From: Saccharum officinarum
Taxonomy: Eukaryota > Streptophyta > Magnoliopsida > Poales > Poaceae
Assembly: GCA_020631735.1 (NCBI GenBank)
Contig: CM036231.1
Coordinates: forward strand, 8,707,831-8,771,830
Length of the DNA stretch: 64,000 nt
Direction of reading: 5' to 3'
A program made the translations under genes and the position numbers. The first letter of the stretch is position 1, and the number at the start of each line of letters is the position of its first letter. Below the pieces are notes generated by a model that was not told where the DNA came from, did no database searches, and was given only the letters and a program-made list of their open reading frames with translations. Positions 1 through 12,500 of this stretch are shown here, piece by piece.

Positions 1-737
1 ATAATATAGTCGTGCCAAATGACATATCCTAGTAACTTTCGTAGTGTTAAGCCCGACCGTAACATAGAAAACTTTTATTACAAAATATTACACCAAAACG
101 ACACAACTCAGGAAACATCAATACCACGAATTCACGATGTGGTAATAATCAAATGTTTCTAGGTTGAACAAAAATATTTCTTTATTTAAACACGCGATAG
201 TGGGTTGGTGGGTTGTACTGTACCTATATTTGTATCACTCTGAGGAATCCATACATATACGAGTATGTGTACTCCAAGGTGAAGTCATTACTCATTAGTC
301 AAGTATTACTACAAGGTTACTCGTAAGGTGAAGTCAATTCAAACGGCTGAATCATATCTGCATGAGCATGACTGTACCACCGTTACTCATGTTTATCCAG
401 CCCCGCAGGTTAGAGTTGACCACCGGCCACTTAAATAGACCAAAACTTCGCCTCACACGGGACACGGCGCACAAGCAAACTCCTATACAAACCTCAAGAA
501 AAAACGGCGTTCGAAGAAATCTCTCGAAAAAGAAAATAAAAACGGGCAACGAACCAAACGCCGAAGCGACCCACCCCGTCCCCGTCTCCTCCACTCCACC
601 CCTCACCTGACCTCCATCTCCACCAGAAACAAACAAGTGAAACAGCGCAAACCCTTGCTCCGATTCCCCTCTCCCTCCTCGGCCTCCTCGACAGAAGCAG
701 CAGAGCAGGGGCCGCGGCGTCGGAGGCGGAGGAGGCC
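1..737. other. 5' flank and leader of the DUF829 gene
   Basis: I see no convincing coding sequence here. About 1-480 is AT-rich without a recognisable element. From about 560 the sequence becomes pyrimidine- and GC-rich, as in a grass 5' untranslated region leading to the ATG at 738. Short open frames on both strands show no domain and look like by-products of base composition. Confidence 0.5.
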
Positions 738-3700
738 ATGTGGCCCGGCTGCGGCGGGCGGTTCTACTGGGCGCCGGAATCGGCGCCGCCGGGGCAGGCC
801 AGGGGCGTCGCGGTTCTGTTCGCGTGGGTGTGGAGCGACGATGAGCAGCTGCGGCCGTTCGTCGAGCTGTACTCCTCGCTCGGGTGGCGCTGCCTCGTCT
901 GCCACCCCGACCTCGTCGCGCTGTAAGTGCCGCCGCGCCGTTACTCGTTGGTAGGCGCCCGACTGTAGCTCTACTATAGCTTCTATCCTGGCCTGCCCGT
1001 GCGGCTATAACTGTGCTCAGGTTTAATTTCAGAGGTTGCTTGCTAGTAGGTGGCTCCTGAGATCGTGACGCAGGAAGATTTAGGTTTGGCTACTTATGAT
1101 ATTTTGCGGCGATCAGATTGGTTGGGCATGCTACTTAGCTGAGTTGTGTTGAGTTTGGCAACTCCCTCTAGATTAATCACTGGATGTTAATATCCCTAGG
1201 CTTAGGGTTGATATATTTGTGCACTTTTTACTGTTTGCTCTGTATTGATGCCATTTTAGCGATCCTTCCTGTTTGGCTATTAGGCATGGACGTCTTAGTT
1301 AAGTTACTGATTACGGGATGGCAAAGATGTTTTGACTGTGGTAATTAGGAGTAAATCAATGCACTTCAAGGTTGGCATAATTTTCAAGGACTACTTTACA
1401 AAGTAAAACTAATTGCATCCATAGAGAATGTCCTGTAATGTTATCATTCCTGTCTATCTTCTGCCATAAGTTCCTAGCATTGATCCAACATGTTCCTTAT
1501 CCCCTTTTCACTTCTTTTGCTTTTATGTGTTTACACAGTAATAGAGGCTAAAACCATATATGCATGGGTTCAATATGTAGCTGGGTCTATACAAACATTT
1601 TTGTTGCTTGAATAATGTGCAGCTGGATGCTGGAAGCTTTATAATTGTTTTTGTAGCCAATTTGAACACAGTAGAACAATTCTGATTGAATAACACTAGC
1701 GTGCTGACCCTTTCAAAAAAAAAAAACACTAGCGTGCTGATTGTCATCACATTAGTGCTGAAGTTAGAAGGGTGTCATCGACAACACTTAATTCACAGGT
1801 GGAGTGGGAAACTTTTTCCATGGACCTTTAAGCTTTAATTAAGCAATAACATGAATAGGGATTTTTTTCATATTTAGAAATGGCACTTGTTGAACCTTAC
1901 TTAAAATATGATACAGGCGTGCTAAAGTGTAGTGTTTCAGTAGGGTTGCGTGCATGATTGGGCCCTTTTATAAATCTGATCATGGTACTGTACTAATTCC
2001 TATCTTCTTCCAGATATCTCTCTGAGAAAGCAACATCACTGGCAACTGGTGTTATTAGTGAGCTGGTTAAGGTAAGTATTTTTTTCTCCCTTATTATTGT
2101 GCTTACAGATATCACACAGTACATTAAGTGGACAGAAATTCTGTTAAATGGTGGAGAAATAAAAATTGCATGCTTCTTGTTTTTTAGCAAGTAACAGTAC
2201 TTTATTAGGTCTTTTTCCTGTATTCACACTATTGTGTAATGCACTAGGCAATGTCTCTTTTAACTCTTTGTTATCATTTGTACTCAACCTGTGGCTTACA
2301 CGGAAAATTTATAGGTGATGAGATCCTTAGAATGCAAGCACATTATAATTTATATAATTATTTTATCTTATTACGTTACATTGCTTTTGTACTATCTTTT
2401 AATTCTGCCACCTCTGGCTCTATGTGACCTTACTACCGATTGAGAATTGAACTACTTGCATGTTTGTCTATGATACCTCTGAATTCTGATCTACTGGAAG
2501 ACTGTTTAAGCTGTTGGGAAATAGGAATCCTGAATCTAGAAAATCATTGATCTACTTACTTTTTTGTACTACTTTACATAATTCCCACCCAGGAATAACA
2601 TGGAATGCTGGTTTCAGGAACTGAGAGTAAAACCTGTGCCAACTGTTCTTGCTTCCTTTTCTGGTGGATCAAAGGGATGCATGTACAAGGTTATTCAGGT
2701 GCATGCGTTATCACTAAATTTCTTTTATGATTTAATCTTAACTGCCATTTGTAAATAGAATCATCTGTCTTTTTTCTAATGAAAAAGAAGTGTCCCAGTT
2801 GACATGACCGAATTTCTTGGATTTTCCAGTTACTAGATGGAATATGTGAAGGAGATGCAACCATGGTATGTGATGCCTTTCTTATTCATTGATTTCAACA
2901 TACATTTCTGTCAATACAAGTAGGGAAGGACATTGGAACCTATGAAGAAATCTTAATTGAACTGTTTTCGGGACACGTAACAAAGTAAGAGTGTATCAAT
3001 GGTCATATGGATTAGGTACTGCTAAGCTATAGTTTCTTCCAGTTGTTTAGTGTGATGAACTATGCTTTGCTTTAGTATGTTGAATGTTTTCTTTGTCCTT
3101 CATCAGTGATAACCCTGCCCTTAAATGTTAACTTTGTACTTTCTGGGTTGTACCTTCAACTAGTATGTAGTTTTGTGTTCATGATTTGTATCAACTGCAA
3201 TGATGGATTTTGTGAAGTCCATACAACAACAACAACAACAACAACAACATAGCATTTTGTCCCAAGCAAGTTGGGGTAGGCTAGAGATGAAATCCAAAAG
3301 AGACGAGAAACAGGGAGACACATAAAGGGACATAAAGGGCACAAGACAAAAAGAGGTTACGGTTCAGTCACATTGATTGCTAATCTCCAAGCGCTCCTGT
3401 CCATAGCTAAATCTTTGGAGATATTTCACTCCTTAAGATCTCTCTTAACGGACTCGTCCCAAGTTAGTTTAGGTCGACCTCTACCGCTCTTTACATTATC
3501 GGCCCGCTTTAGAACTCCACTACGCACCGGCGCCTCAGGAGGCCTCCGTTGGACATGTCCAAACCATCTCAACCGATGTTGAATCAATTTCTCCTCAATT
3601 GGTGCCACCCCAACCCTATCCCGAATATCTTCGTTCCGGACTCTATCCCTCCTTGTGTGCTCACAACACCAACGCAACATACGCATCTCTGCTACACTCA

Positions 3701-6700
3701 ATTGCTGGACATGTCGCCTTTTTGTAGACCAACACTCAGCACCGTATAACATCGTCGGACGAATCGCCGTCCTATAGAACTTACCTTTCAGCTTCTGAGG
3801 CACCCTTTTGTCACAGAGAACGCCAGAAGCTTGACGCCATTTCAACCGGCCGACTGAAATTCTATGCCTAACATCTTCATCAATGTCTCCATCCTTTTGT
3901 AGCATCGACCCTAAATACCGAAAAATATCCTTCTTGGCCACCACTTGCCCATCGAGGCTAACGTCTCCCTCCTCGTGCCTAGTCGCGCTGAAATCGCACC
4001 TCATGTACTCGGTCTTAGTCCTACTAAGTCTGAACCCTTTCGACTCTAACGTGTGCCTCCATAGTTCTAACTTCCTATTAACCCCCGCCCTACTGTCGTC
4101 AACTAGCACCACATCATCAGCAAAGAGCATACACCAAGGGATATCACCTTGTATGTCCCTTGTGACCTCATCCATCACCAAAGCAAATAAATAAGGGCTC
4201 AAAGCTGACCCCTGATGCAGTCCTATTTTAATTGGAAAGTCACTGGTGTCGCCATCACATGTTCGGACAAACGTCACCACATCCCTGTACATATCCTTGA
4301 TGAGGGTAACGTACTTAGTTGGGACTTTGTGCTTTTCCAAGGCCCACCACATGATATTTCTCGGTACTTTGTCATATGCCTTCTCGAGGTCAATAAAGAC
4401 CATGTGCAAGTCCTTCTTCTGCTCCCTATATCTCTCCATCAATTGTCGTAATAAGAAAATCGCCTCCATGGTCGACCTACCAGGCATGAACCCAAACTGA
4501 TTTTGGGTCACATGTGTCACTCTCCTTAGGCGATGCTCGATAACCCTCTCCCAGAGCTTCATCGTATGGCTCATCAACTTAATCCCACGGTAGTTAGTAC
4601 AACTTTGAACATCTACCTTGTTCTTGAAGATAGGTACTAATATACTTCTCCTCCATTCTTCAGGCATCTTGTTAGACCGAAAAATAAGGTTAAAAAGCTT
4701 AGTTAACCATACTATCGCTCTGGCGCCTAGGTATCTCCACACCTCAATGGGGATACCATCAGGGTCCATCGCTTTACCTCCCTTCATCCTCTTCAAAGCC
4801 TCTCCGATCTCTGCCTCCTGAATTCTCCTCACAAAGCGTCTGTTGGTATCGTCAAATGAGTCGTCCAACTCAAGGGCAGGACCCTCATTCTCCCCATTAA
4901 ACAGCTTGTCGAAGTACTCTCTCCATCTGTCCTTGATCTCCTCATCCTTCACCAGAAGTCGATCTGTCCCATCCTTAATGCATTTTATTTGGTTGATGTC
5001 CCTTGTCTTCCTCTCGCGGATTCTAGCCATCCTATAAATGTCCTTCTCCCCTTCCTTCGTGCCTAGCCGCTGATAAAGGCCATCATACGCCTGACCTTTT
5101 GCTACACTCACAGCTCGCTTTGCAACCCTCTTCGCTATTTTATAGCCCTCGATGTTGGCTACACTCTTGTCATGGTGGAGACGCTTGAAACACTCCCTTC
5201 TCCCTAATAGCCCTTTGCACCTCGTCATTCCACCACCATGCGTCTTTCGCTTCCCGTTTGCCTCCCCTACTCACGCCAAACACTTCCGAAGCCACCTTCC
5301 GGACACATGTTGTCATCTTTAGCCACATGTCGTCGGCATCTTCTCCTTCTTCCCAACCCCTCGTCTAGCATCCTCTCCTTAACACGTACCCGAAAGCGAA
5401 AGTCCGCCACCACAAGCTTATGTTGAGGGACAACACACTCCTCAGGTAACACCTTACAATCAAAGCAAGCACGTCTATCCTCCCTCCTTGCAAGGATAAA
5501 GTCGATCTGGCTCGAGTGTTGTCCACTACGAAAGGTTACTAGATGAGATTCTCTTCCTAAAGAGGGTGTTCGCTATCAACAAGTCATAGGCCAGCGCGAA
5601 GTTCAAAACATCCTCCCCCTCTTGATTCCTACTACCATACCCGAACCCCCCGTGCACCCGCTCGAAACCTACATTAGTCGCACCAACATGGCCGTTGAGG
5701 TCTCCTCCTATAAAGAGTTTCTCGCTGATAGGCACGGTACTGACCATGCTATCAAGATCTTCCCAAAACTGTATCTTGGTGCCCTCGCTAAGACCTACCT
5801 TAGGGGCATAGGCACTGATCACATTCAAAGTCGAATCTCCAACTACCAGCTTGACCAAGATAATCCGGTCGCCTTGCCTCTTAACATCAACGACTCCATC
5901 CTTAAGGCTCCTATCGATCAAGATGCCTACACCATTCCTACCCGATGTTGTCCCCGTGTACCAAAGTTTGAAGCCAGTATCCTCCACCTCCTTCGCCTTC
6001 TGGCCCTTCCATTTAGTCTCCTGAACGCATAGAATATTTACACGCCTTCTAACTGCTGCATCGACTAGCTCTCTTAGCTTACCCGTTAGGGACCCTACGT
6101 TCCAGCTACCTAAACGAATCCTAGTTGGCTCGGCTAGCTTCCTTACCCTTCGCACCCGTCGAGGGAAGTGCGAAGACCCTTGCTCATTTTTCACTACACC
6201 CGGGCGTAGATGTAGCGCGCCACTAAGGTTGCGACGGCCCGACCCTTGCTCATTTTTCATCGTACCCGGGTCACGATACGACGCGCCACTAAGGGGATGA
6301 CGACCCGGCCCTTGCCCATTTAACACCACACCCGGGTTCCGATGTAGCGCGTCGCTAAGAGGGTTACGCCCCAACGAATCTCTTGTGGGTTTCAAATCCA
6401 TGAGAGTGGCTGTTTTTTTACTGTTGGTTCGCCAGACCTTAACACACCCTCCTCCTTTACCCGGGCTTGGGACCGGCTATGTTGAGACGACTTAAGAAAG
6501 TCTTCCAGTCAACATAGGCGGAGTTATTTTGTGAAGTCCATCTTCATAATTATATTTGTCAGTCAGCATCTTGGTTTTATCTTGAGATAAAATATTTACT
6601 GTGTATGTTTGATTAGTTTGTTCAGCTAACATAGATCTGTTTATTATTAATATATGTGGAGATTAGCTATTTGGGCCACTGCTCTTAATTTCTTGGCTAA

Positions 6701-8222
6701 GATGTTGAGTTTCTTGACATAAAATTTTCAAGTGCAGGACTATCGGTTAGTGAGAAACTGTATCTGCGGGCAAATTTATGACTCTAGCCCTGTAGATTTT
6801 GTCAGTGATGTGGGCACCCAGGCTTTTGGAAGTTCATCTCAGTCAACTATATTACGTTCATGGATGGCAAAGGCTCTAGCTTCTGGCATGGATACTCTCT
6901 TCCCAAGCAGGATTGAAGCTCAGCGTGCAGAGTACTGGCACACACTATACTCAGCAGCAGTAAGTTCTGTTTTATCTGTGATATTTATCATATACCGTCT
7001 TTGATACTTATGATATTTTTCATTTATTGTTCTTGCAGGGATTGGGTCCTGTTCTTATATTTTGCTCAGAAGATGATAATCTTGCTCCATGCCATATTAT
7101 CTGTGGTTTTGCAAGGCGTTTGATTGAACTAGGCACGGAGGTTAAACTTATGAAATGGAGTGACTCCCAACATGTCGGTATGGTTCTTATCTTGTCTTCA
7201 CCGCTATTGATAAATAGCTCATTTGTAACTTGAATATGAATGAAACCAATGCAGCTTCTTTCCAAGACGTGGCATTAATCTCACGTATTGATTTATTGAA
7301 TTCTCAGTACAATTGCACAACTATTCGAGACAAAAAACAAGTCCAATATGTACCACATCCATGAGCAATTAACACTTGAATGTAATGATTTATTCGTACT
7401 CCAATTTTTTATAAGGCTGACTTGAACCACATGTTCCGATACCTGGATTGGGGCTGTTGCCAATTCCTCTGTTGCCAATTTCTCAGGGACACAGAATATT
7501 TGGTATGGGAGTTTACTCATAAATGTTGAGGAAATGACAAGCGGAAGGAAATTTCCATGCCCGCCTTATAGCTTTAGGCATTAGGATGGTCACACTAGAA
7601 TAGGAGACAACATTATAATACACACGGTCTAGCTGCTGCAGATATGTGGGTCAACTTGAAACCTCAAATTTTTCTTCTCTGCTGCCAGACATTATGTCAC
7701 ATTTTACAGATAATCAAGTCACTTTTCTGATTACTTGCAGGCCATTACAATTCACATGAAACTGAATACAGAACAGCTGTAGATGATATGTTGAAGAAGG
7801 CTCTTGTTACCTTCTGCCACCGAAGCCAACTATATGACTCAAATATGGCTGGTGACCAGGAGTACAAGATAGCGCACTCGGTGTGCAGTTTACACAATGC
7901 TGCAGCCAATTCAAATGAGAGCTTAAGAAGGGTAGCTAACAGTCCTAGTGATCACTTCTTCCTGCCAAGTTCGAAGGATCATGATGAATCTCGGGAACCC
8001 GGTTCTCTGATTGAGGATCAGAGGCGCAACATGTCCCATCCACCCTGCATGGAGCCTAAAGGAGTCCTTGGCCAAATCCTGTTTGATGTTTGTGTTCCGA
8101 AAAATGTTGAAGGATGGGACATCAAGCCGACAGTGTCCCCGAATGGACGGCCAACATTTGCTTCTGCCCGGCAACTTGGTCCATTCAATCCCATCAGGTA
8201 CTTCCGACGTTCAAGACTATAG
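738..8222 (+). CDS. DUF829/TMEM53-like alpha/beta-hydrolase protein, seven exons
   Basis: Exons inferred from GT-AG borders and reading phase: 738-922, 2014-2071, 2618-2698, 2830-2865, 6738-6959, 7039-7177 and 7741-8222. They total 1203 nt, or 400 residues, a usual length for plant DUF829 proteins. The N-terminus carries a conserved [13 protein letters not shown] strand and an AWVWSDD segment. Exon 3 encodes [13 protein letters not shown], which looks like the alpha/beta-hydrolase nucleophile elbow with Ser in G-G-S-K-G. Exon 6 has CSEDDNLAP, the likely acid region, and exons 6-7 encode QHVGHYNSH, which would supply the His. The family is predicted to be a serine hydrolase; its substrate is not established. 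Intron 4 (2866-6737) is enlarged by an antisense RTE LINE. The 3' three exons recur at 16814-18298. Splice sites are read by eye and not backed by transcripts. Confidence 0.85.
1692..1740. repeat. Ultra-short retroposon-like insertion with 16-bp target duplication
   Basis: In intron 1, AACACTAGCGTGCTGA occurs at 1692-1707 and again at 1725-1740. The 17 nt between them are CCCTTTC followed by a run of A. A long exact duplication around a short tail ending in poly(A) is what target-primed reverse transcription leaves after extreme 5' truncation. A very similar arrangement lies at 28179-28224. Confidence 0.6.
3426..5228 (-). pseudogene. RTE LINE reverse transcriptase region
   Basis: A 600-codon open stretch contains the reverse transcriptase fingers and palm blocks: [19 protein letters not shown] with the downstream NYRGIKL block, [40 protein letters not shown], and the catalytic FADD form of the YxDD box. 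The C-terminal [14 protein letters not shown] block is a usual RTE/BovB-like tail. The ATG at 5228 is only where the frame happens to open. In the second copy the same region reads further upstream through WWNDEVQ, because copy 1 has one extra C near 5200. The domain is intact but cut off from its endonuclease by frameshifts between about 5200 and 5530. Reverse transcription would occur at the nicked target in the nucleus. Confidence 0.88.
5526..6401 (-). pseudogene. RTE LINE AP-type endonuclease region
   Basis: The 291-codon frame encodes an exonuclease/endonuclease/phosphatase fold. Visible catalytic motifs are [15 protein letters not shown] with the metal-binding Glu, SAYAPKVG, and GGDLNGHVG with the Asp-Asn pair. 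The frame stops at 5526 just before the last part of the domain. The missing end, including a [12 protein letters not shown] block that corresponds to the terminal His motif, lies in another frame around 5380-5450. The same break is present in copy 2, so it predates the separation of the two copies. In an active element this enzyme nicks the target DNA to prime reverse transcription. Confidence 0.85.
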
Positions 8223-11093
8223 TTTTCTGCAGGAGTTGAGATTTTTGTATATATAATGGAGGCAAGGTATCTAATGGCAACTCTGAGCAAGATTTTACCT
8301 ATGTAAGTTCCCTGTAATTGTTTCTGTTTTGCTTTTGCACCGCTTGGCGAGAGAATGTACATATGCTTTGTATCATATGAGTGTGTACTAAAAGGGATCG
8401 TGGACATAGTTTCTAGGCGGCGGTTGTAAGGTGCACGCTAACATTGAATAGCCAAGGGAATGCATTATTATGCTCCTGTAGTTACCGCTATATTTCATGT
8501 TCGTTAAATCTAATTATCAGAAAAACTTCTCTTCCTTTTTACTGATCATAGTTACTGTTAGTATTTTTATGTTGATCTTTCTTTTTTCGCTTGGTGTCTT
8601 TTGTTTCTTTGAGTATCGTTTTGTGTTTAGTGCTGTCACTGATTGTATTTCTGTTTCGCCTCATAGTTCTAACTTACTGAAACAAATACAAAGATGTCAA
8701 AGAAGACGTCTATATATTTGCCTTCGCCTTTTTAACTGTACAAATCACGAGTGTTTGAATAGCTTGTGAAGCTCATTTGTATTATCTTTTCCAGAATTAT
8801 TGGATTTGCTATGGGACTAAATGCTTACTCAATTGATATAGATGGGCCATTGATCACATTTCCTGCCTTGAATTCTGAACCCAAATTATTCTTAAGTAGA
8901 TGCTAGGGTTCTTGGTTTTCTTTTCCTTCCAAAAAGAATAGCTGCAATGGAGTATTCCTTCACATTCACTCACTATTCAGATGCCATGTTCCCATGGAAT
9001 GAAATTTGAGGATTGAGGGAGCAGTTTTGTTGCAATGCTATGAAATAATGATAGAGCAAAATTTTAAGAATCCAAATTAGCATATGCAAGTGTCATGTTT
9101 AGGTCTAGTGGGGGAACCACAAGAAAAGTTCTAGAAATGATTTGCAGAGTTACAGATCGCAGACACAGCAACCATAACTCTGTAGTCCACAAGACCTCGC
9201 CTTTTTCCTCCATATCTTTTTGATAAGACTGCTCTGTGTTATTAATGTTATGAAACCATAAGATGCATGATATCGAGAATCATATCTACTATAGAAAATG
9301 AGAATTTTCCAGGAGCATTCATCTTGGACAAGCCCTGCGGGGACGGGCAAGCTGGATCACAACTTCGTGACTACGAGCTTCTTGTTGGATGTTCTTCTGT
9401 AGAAAAACGAAAAAAAGAAAGTGACTTCTAATTTTCCTCCATGTTCCGAGACAGATCGAATACGAACCTGTCCTGTTCTCTGTTCTGGCCAACGTTGGCA
9501 GCACATGGACATGATGCTCTTTCTGAACTCAGGCGTTTTCAGACGACGTTTCTGTACTCTAGTCACAAAGGGAACTCATGACGTGTTCATATTTCTGCGG
9601 TAACAGATGGAAACAACAACATACTTCTGCGGTACATTTTACTGCATGTGTTTAATATTTGTGCCACTACCCAGCTAGGGAACCTGTTGTTGAGCTCTAC
9701 GAGATAAACAACTGACCACTTGGGGATCAGATTGCTCTGGTCCACGAGTGCCTGTGAAAGCCTACCAAAAGAATCTGATTCTTATTAATCAACGATTTTG
9801 CCGCGTCTTTGGAACAAAGAATCTTGGAGTTTCAAGGCTTCCGTATGATCAATCACGGAACTTTTTTTAAATAACTCAGCTTTCTGCCTCCAAGCATTGT
9901 AAAATTTTGTGCTACCAGCACGTACACCACCTGTTAATATTTTATAGAAGGTCGTAAAGGTAAACCAGACAGACATCGACCGGAGAACAAAGTCTTGATC
10001 ATGATAAGCATGCTTCATTGTTATTGCTCAGGGGAATTCTGATTGCCAAGCAGGGATTGAAGATTGCACTATTGGAAGAAGAAGAAAAAAAGATCTCAAC
10101 CAACTGACCCATCCCTGAGTGACCTACAGCTTTTAAAATATATTATATCAAAAAGGATATGTAAAATAATATCATCTTCTCATGATAAGTGTTAATAGTC
10201 ATGTATAACATATTACCCCTGTTTTACTATGTATATTATCCTGTCCGAATACCTATGGGTAAGTAACTTCTGATAAAATTGGATCACATTCTTACTCTCG
10301 CTGGATATATAGGTGACGTTTGGTCGGTTTCTTAGTTCGCAGGGCGAATCTACCCTATGTTACCGGGGTCACCCGACCCCGATGACTTTGGCAAAACTAG
10401 TGGAGAATTACAGTTCATCACAGCTTATCAATGGTGCTGACCCCACTGTATTAACATGATGACCCGATGAATTTTATGGCTGGATTCGCCACTGTTAGTT
10501 CGACACGTCCTTATTTAAATTTACTGGGCTAAAGAGCAACCAGTTGTTTCGGTCGCTGAGAGAATTCATCTCCCAGCATAACTAAAGCCGAGCGCATCAT
10601 CAGCTCATGGCTCGCTACGGGCTACCTATGATTTTGCTCAACCAGAAAACTGCGCTTGTAATTCGCCAAAAGATACCCTGCTTTGCGAAGCTGGATATGA
10701 ACCAAACATCCTCAAAGCAGTGTACTTGCCACAATTTTTATCAAGTACTCAAGTGGATGTGGATTCTCGAAATTTGATCATTCGACCTCTTTGCTCCTTC
10801 TATTTCTAGTCTAGATTATTTCTATGCGCTAATGTAAGAATGCAGACTGTCTAATGCGGCTTTCAAGCTGCACCACCGAATATTCCCCTAGGAAAAGAAA
10901 AGCGCAGTGGCAACTGGCAATAAGCTAGCAGCATCTAAAAGCAATCTAGCCACTACATTATTTTCACTTCATCTAACAATCTACCCCATGCTCACCGGTC
11001 AACACGGCCAGCCAAACTCTGTGCGCGCGTGCAAAACGTGCAGTAACCGAGTCGTAAAAACCTCAGCGCCGTGTGGCCCTCCTCTTGGACCGG
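8223..11093. other. Intergenic region, 3' end of DUF829 gene to EF-hand promoter
   Basis: No supported gene. The first few hundred bases are probably the DUF829 3' untranslated region. The rest is AT-rich with scattered short frames lacking domains. It is almost identical to 18299-21171. Confidence 0.55.
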
Positions 11094-11101
11094 TATATAT
11101 A
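11094..11101 (+). promoter_or_regulatory. TATA box of the EF-hand gene
   Basis: TATATATA lies about 170 bp before the ATG at 11267, preceded by a GC-rich stretch. The spacing leaves a leader of roughly 140 nt, ordinary for a plant gene with a single coding exon. The same box is at 21172-21179 in copy 2. Confidence 0.6.
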
Positions 11102-11266
11102 GGATGGACCTGTGTGCGTCCTACTTGCAATTGCAACTCGATCAGCAGTAGACCCAGAGCTCACTCGCAAGCACTCACCAAGCAGAAGAGCAAGCACAGA
11201 GAGCCAAGCTAAGCAGCGGTCGCCGGCCGGCCGGCCATCGGCGTACGTACGTTGTGAGGGGATCGG

Positions 11267-11560
11267 ATGGCGTTCATGCGGTACCGCGCGCTGCCGCAGG
11301 GGGAGCTGACGGTGGAGGAGTTCCGGGCGTGGCTGGCGCAGTTCGACGCGGACCGCGACGGGCGGATCAGCAGGGAGGAGCTGCAGCACGCGCTGCGGAG
11401 CCTCAACGTGTGGTTCGCGTGGTGGAAGGCGCGGGACGGCGTGCGCGCCGCCGACGCCAACCGCGACGGCGGCGTGCAGGGGGACGACGAGGTGGCCCGC
11501 CTCTTCGCCTTCGCGCAGAAGCACCTCCACGTCAAGATCACCCAGCTCGGCTACTACTGA
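11267..11560 (+). CDS. Small EF-hand calcium-binding protein
   Basis: A 97-residue single-exon frame. Residues about 27-40 hold a canonical EF-hand loop, DADRDGRISREE, with Asp at positions 1, 3 and 5, Gly at 6, Ile at 8 and Glu at 12. A second, weaker loop around residues 65-76, DANRDGGVQGDD, has Asp instead of Glu at position 12, which would lower calcium affinity. There is no signal peptide or membrane segment, so a cytosolic or nuclear calcium sensor is likely. The protein matches a grass group of short EF-hand proteins that I cannot name more closely. Upstream are a TATA box and a GCCGGCCGGCCGGCC run. An identical protein is encoded at 21345-21638. Confidence 0.8.
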   Translation: MAFMRYRALPQGELTVEEFRAWLAQFDADRDGRISREELQHALRSLNVWFAWWKARDGVRAADANRDGGVQGDDEVARLFAFAQKHLHVKITQLGYY

Positions 11561-12243
11561 TCTGATGATGAGTGATGATCCATCGGCCAATAAGCATCGT
11601 ACTATCGATCGATGTGAGTCTCTGTATTTGTCAGGATGGATTGGATATGTGTGTTATTTTTTTTTCATCCTGATGGATGGGTGCTGTTACTTAAACGTTG
11701 TACGGGTGCTTTATTTGGCTTTTTAAGAATGTCTTGTGGTAACTTTGTGGATGGTTTGAAAAGACTCTGCGTACTCGTATTTCCAGTTCAGCTCCACGAA
11801 CTTAATTTGTTGAGCAATGGTTAAGAAATGCATGTGGCATGCCGTGGCCTTCGTGCAGCGTTCGTACGTTTATATTGAGAGTTCGAGCTATATATGGGGA
11901 TTGATTCCCCGTTTATAAGAAGGATCAGCGTGATACATCCGATAATAATACGTAGTAAATTAAAAGTGGTGAAAGATTAACACTAGGGGCGCGCAAGTTC
12001 AAAGAAAGATCAGATAATGCATATAACGAATAGACGCACGGTTTGTTGGCATAGATACAATACAATCCGCGGCAGGGCAGCATGGAGAAAGGCACCGAGG
12101 GACCCAGATTAAGATAAACATAACTATTCTAGTGTTTTTTTAACTATATGTGACTAATTTAAGATAATAAAAAATAAGGGGCCACGGTCACCTTGGGTCT
12201 CAAAGAAGCTTCACACCTGTGTGCAGTCAATATCAGAGAGGTA
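11561..12243. other. 3' flank of the EF-hand gene
   Basis: Probable 3' untranslated sequence followed by AT-rich spacer. No gene or clear element. Divergence from copy 2 rises sharply here compared with the sequence to the left. Confidence 0.5.
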
Positions 12244-12500
12244 CGCCATCCGCCCTGTCCCAAAATGATAAGCATATTTCGTATAAGAAAATAATCAAAT
12301 TTTATAAATTTTGATCAACAATAATTCAAATTATATATAAGAATAAGACATAAAAATCACATCAACAGATTATGTGTTTAAAGTATCACGGAGTCGGTGT
12401 TGTTTCTTTAGCAAATGGTAACATGCATGTTATAGTGAAAATATATTTTGTATGACCTTTTCTTGATCAGACTATGCTTATTATTTCGTGACGAAAGGAG
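12244..12500. mobile_element. Stowaway-type MITE (Tc1/Mariner)
   Basis: A 257-bp AT-rich element flanked by TA dinucleotides. Its left end CGCCATCCGCCCTGTCCC and the reverse complement of its right end both lead into ATAAGCATA, a diverged form of the Stowaway terminal repeat. Non-coding and non-autonomous. The orthologous copy is at 22319-22575. Confidence 0.75.

Larger units (their letters stand above)
3223..6525 (-). mobile_element. RTE-clade non-LTR retrotransposon (LINE) in DUF829 intron 4
   Basis: The element is about 3.3 kb, near full length for a plant RTE. It lies antisense to the host gene. A perfect 16-bp target duplication, ATTTTGTGAAGTCCAT, flanks it at 3207-3222 and 6526-6541. 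Its 3' end, on the left in the window, is a short (TTG)n tail instead of poly(A), preceded by a conserved motif containing AACTTGCTTGGGACAAAATG on the minus strand. Both features are typical of plant RTE elements. It encodes an AP-type endonuclease (5526-6401) and a reverse transcriptase (3426-5228), separated by frameshifts, so this copy is not expected to be autonomous. Confidence 0.93.

Noticed and set aside
3223..3250. (AAC)n microsatellite
   Set aside because: Explained as the (TTG)n 3' tail of the RTE LINE on the minus strand, because a target duplication abuts it.
5622..6032. 136-codon plus-strand frame in the LINE, repeated at 15700-16110
   Set aside because: It is the reverse strand of the endonuclease domain, which has full catalytic motifs on the minus strand.
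11063..11590. 175-codon minus-strand frame over the EF-hand gene (also 21141-21668)
   Set aside because: It is the complement of a GC-rich coding exon, Arg/Val/Leu-rich with no domain. The plus strand has EF-hands, a TATA box and a sensible start.
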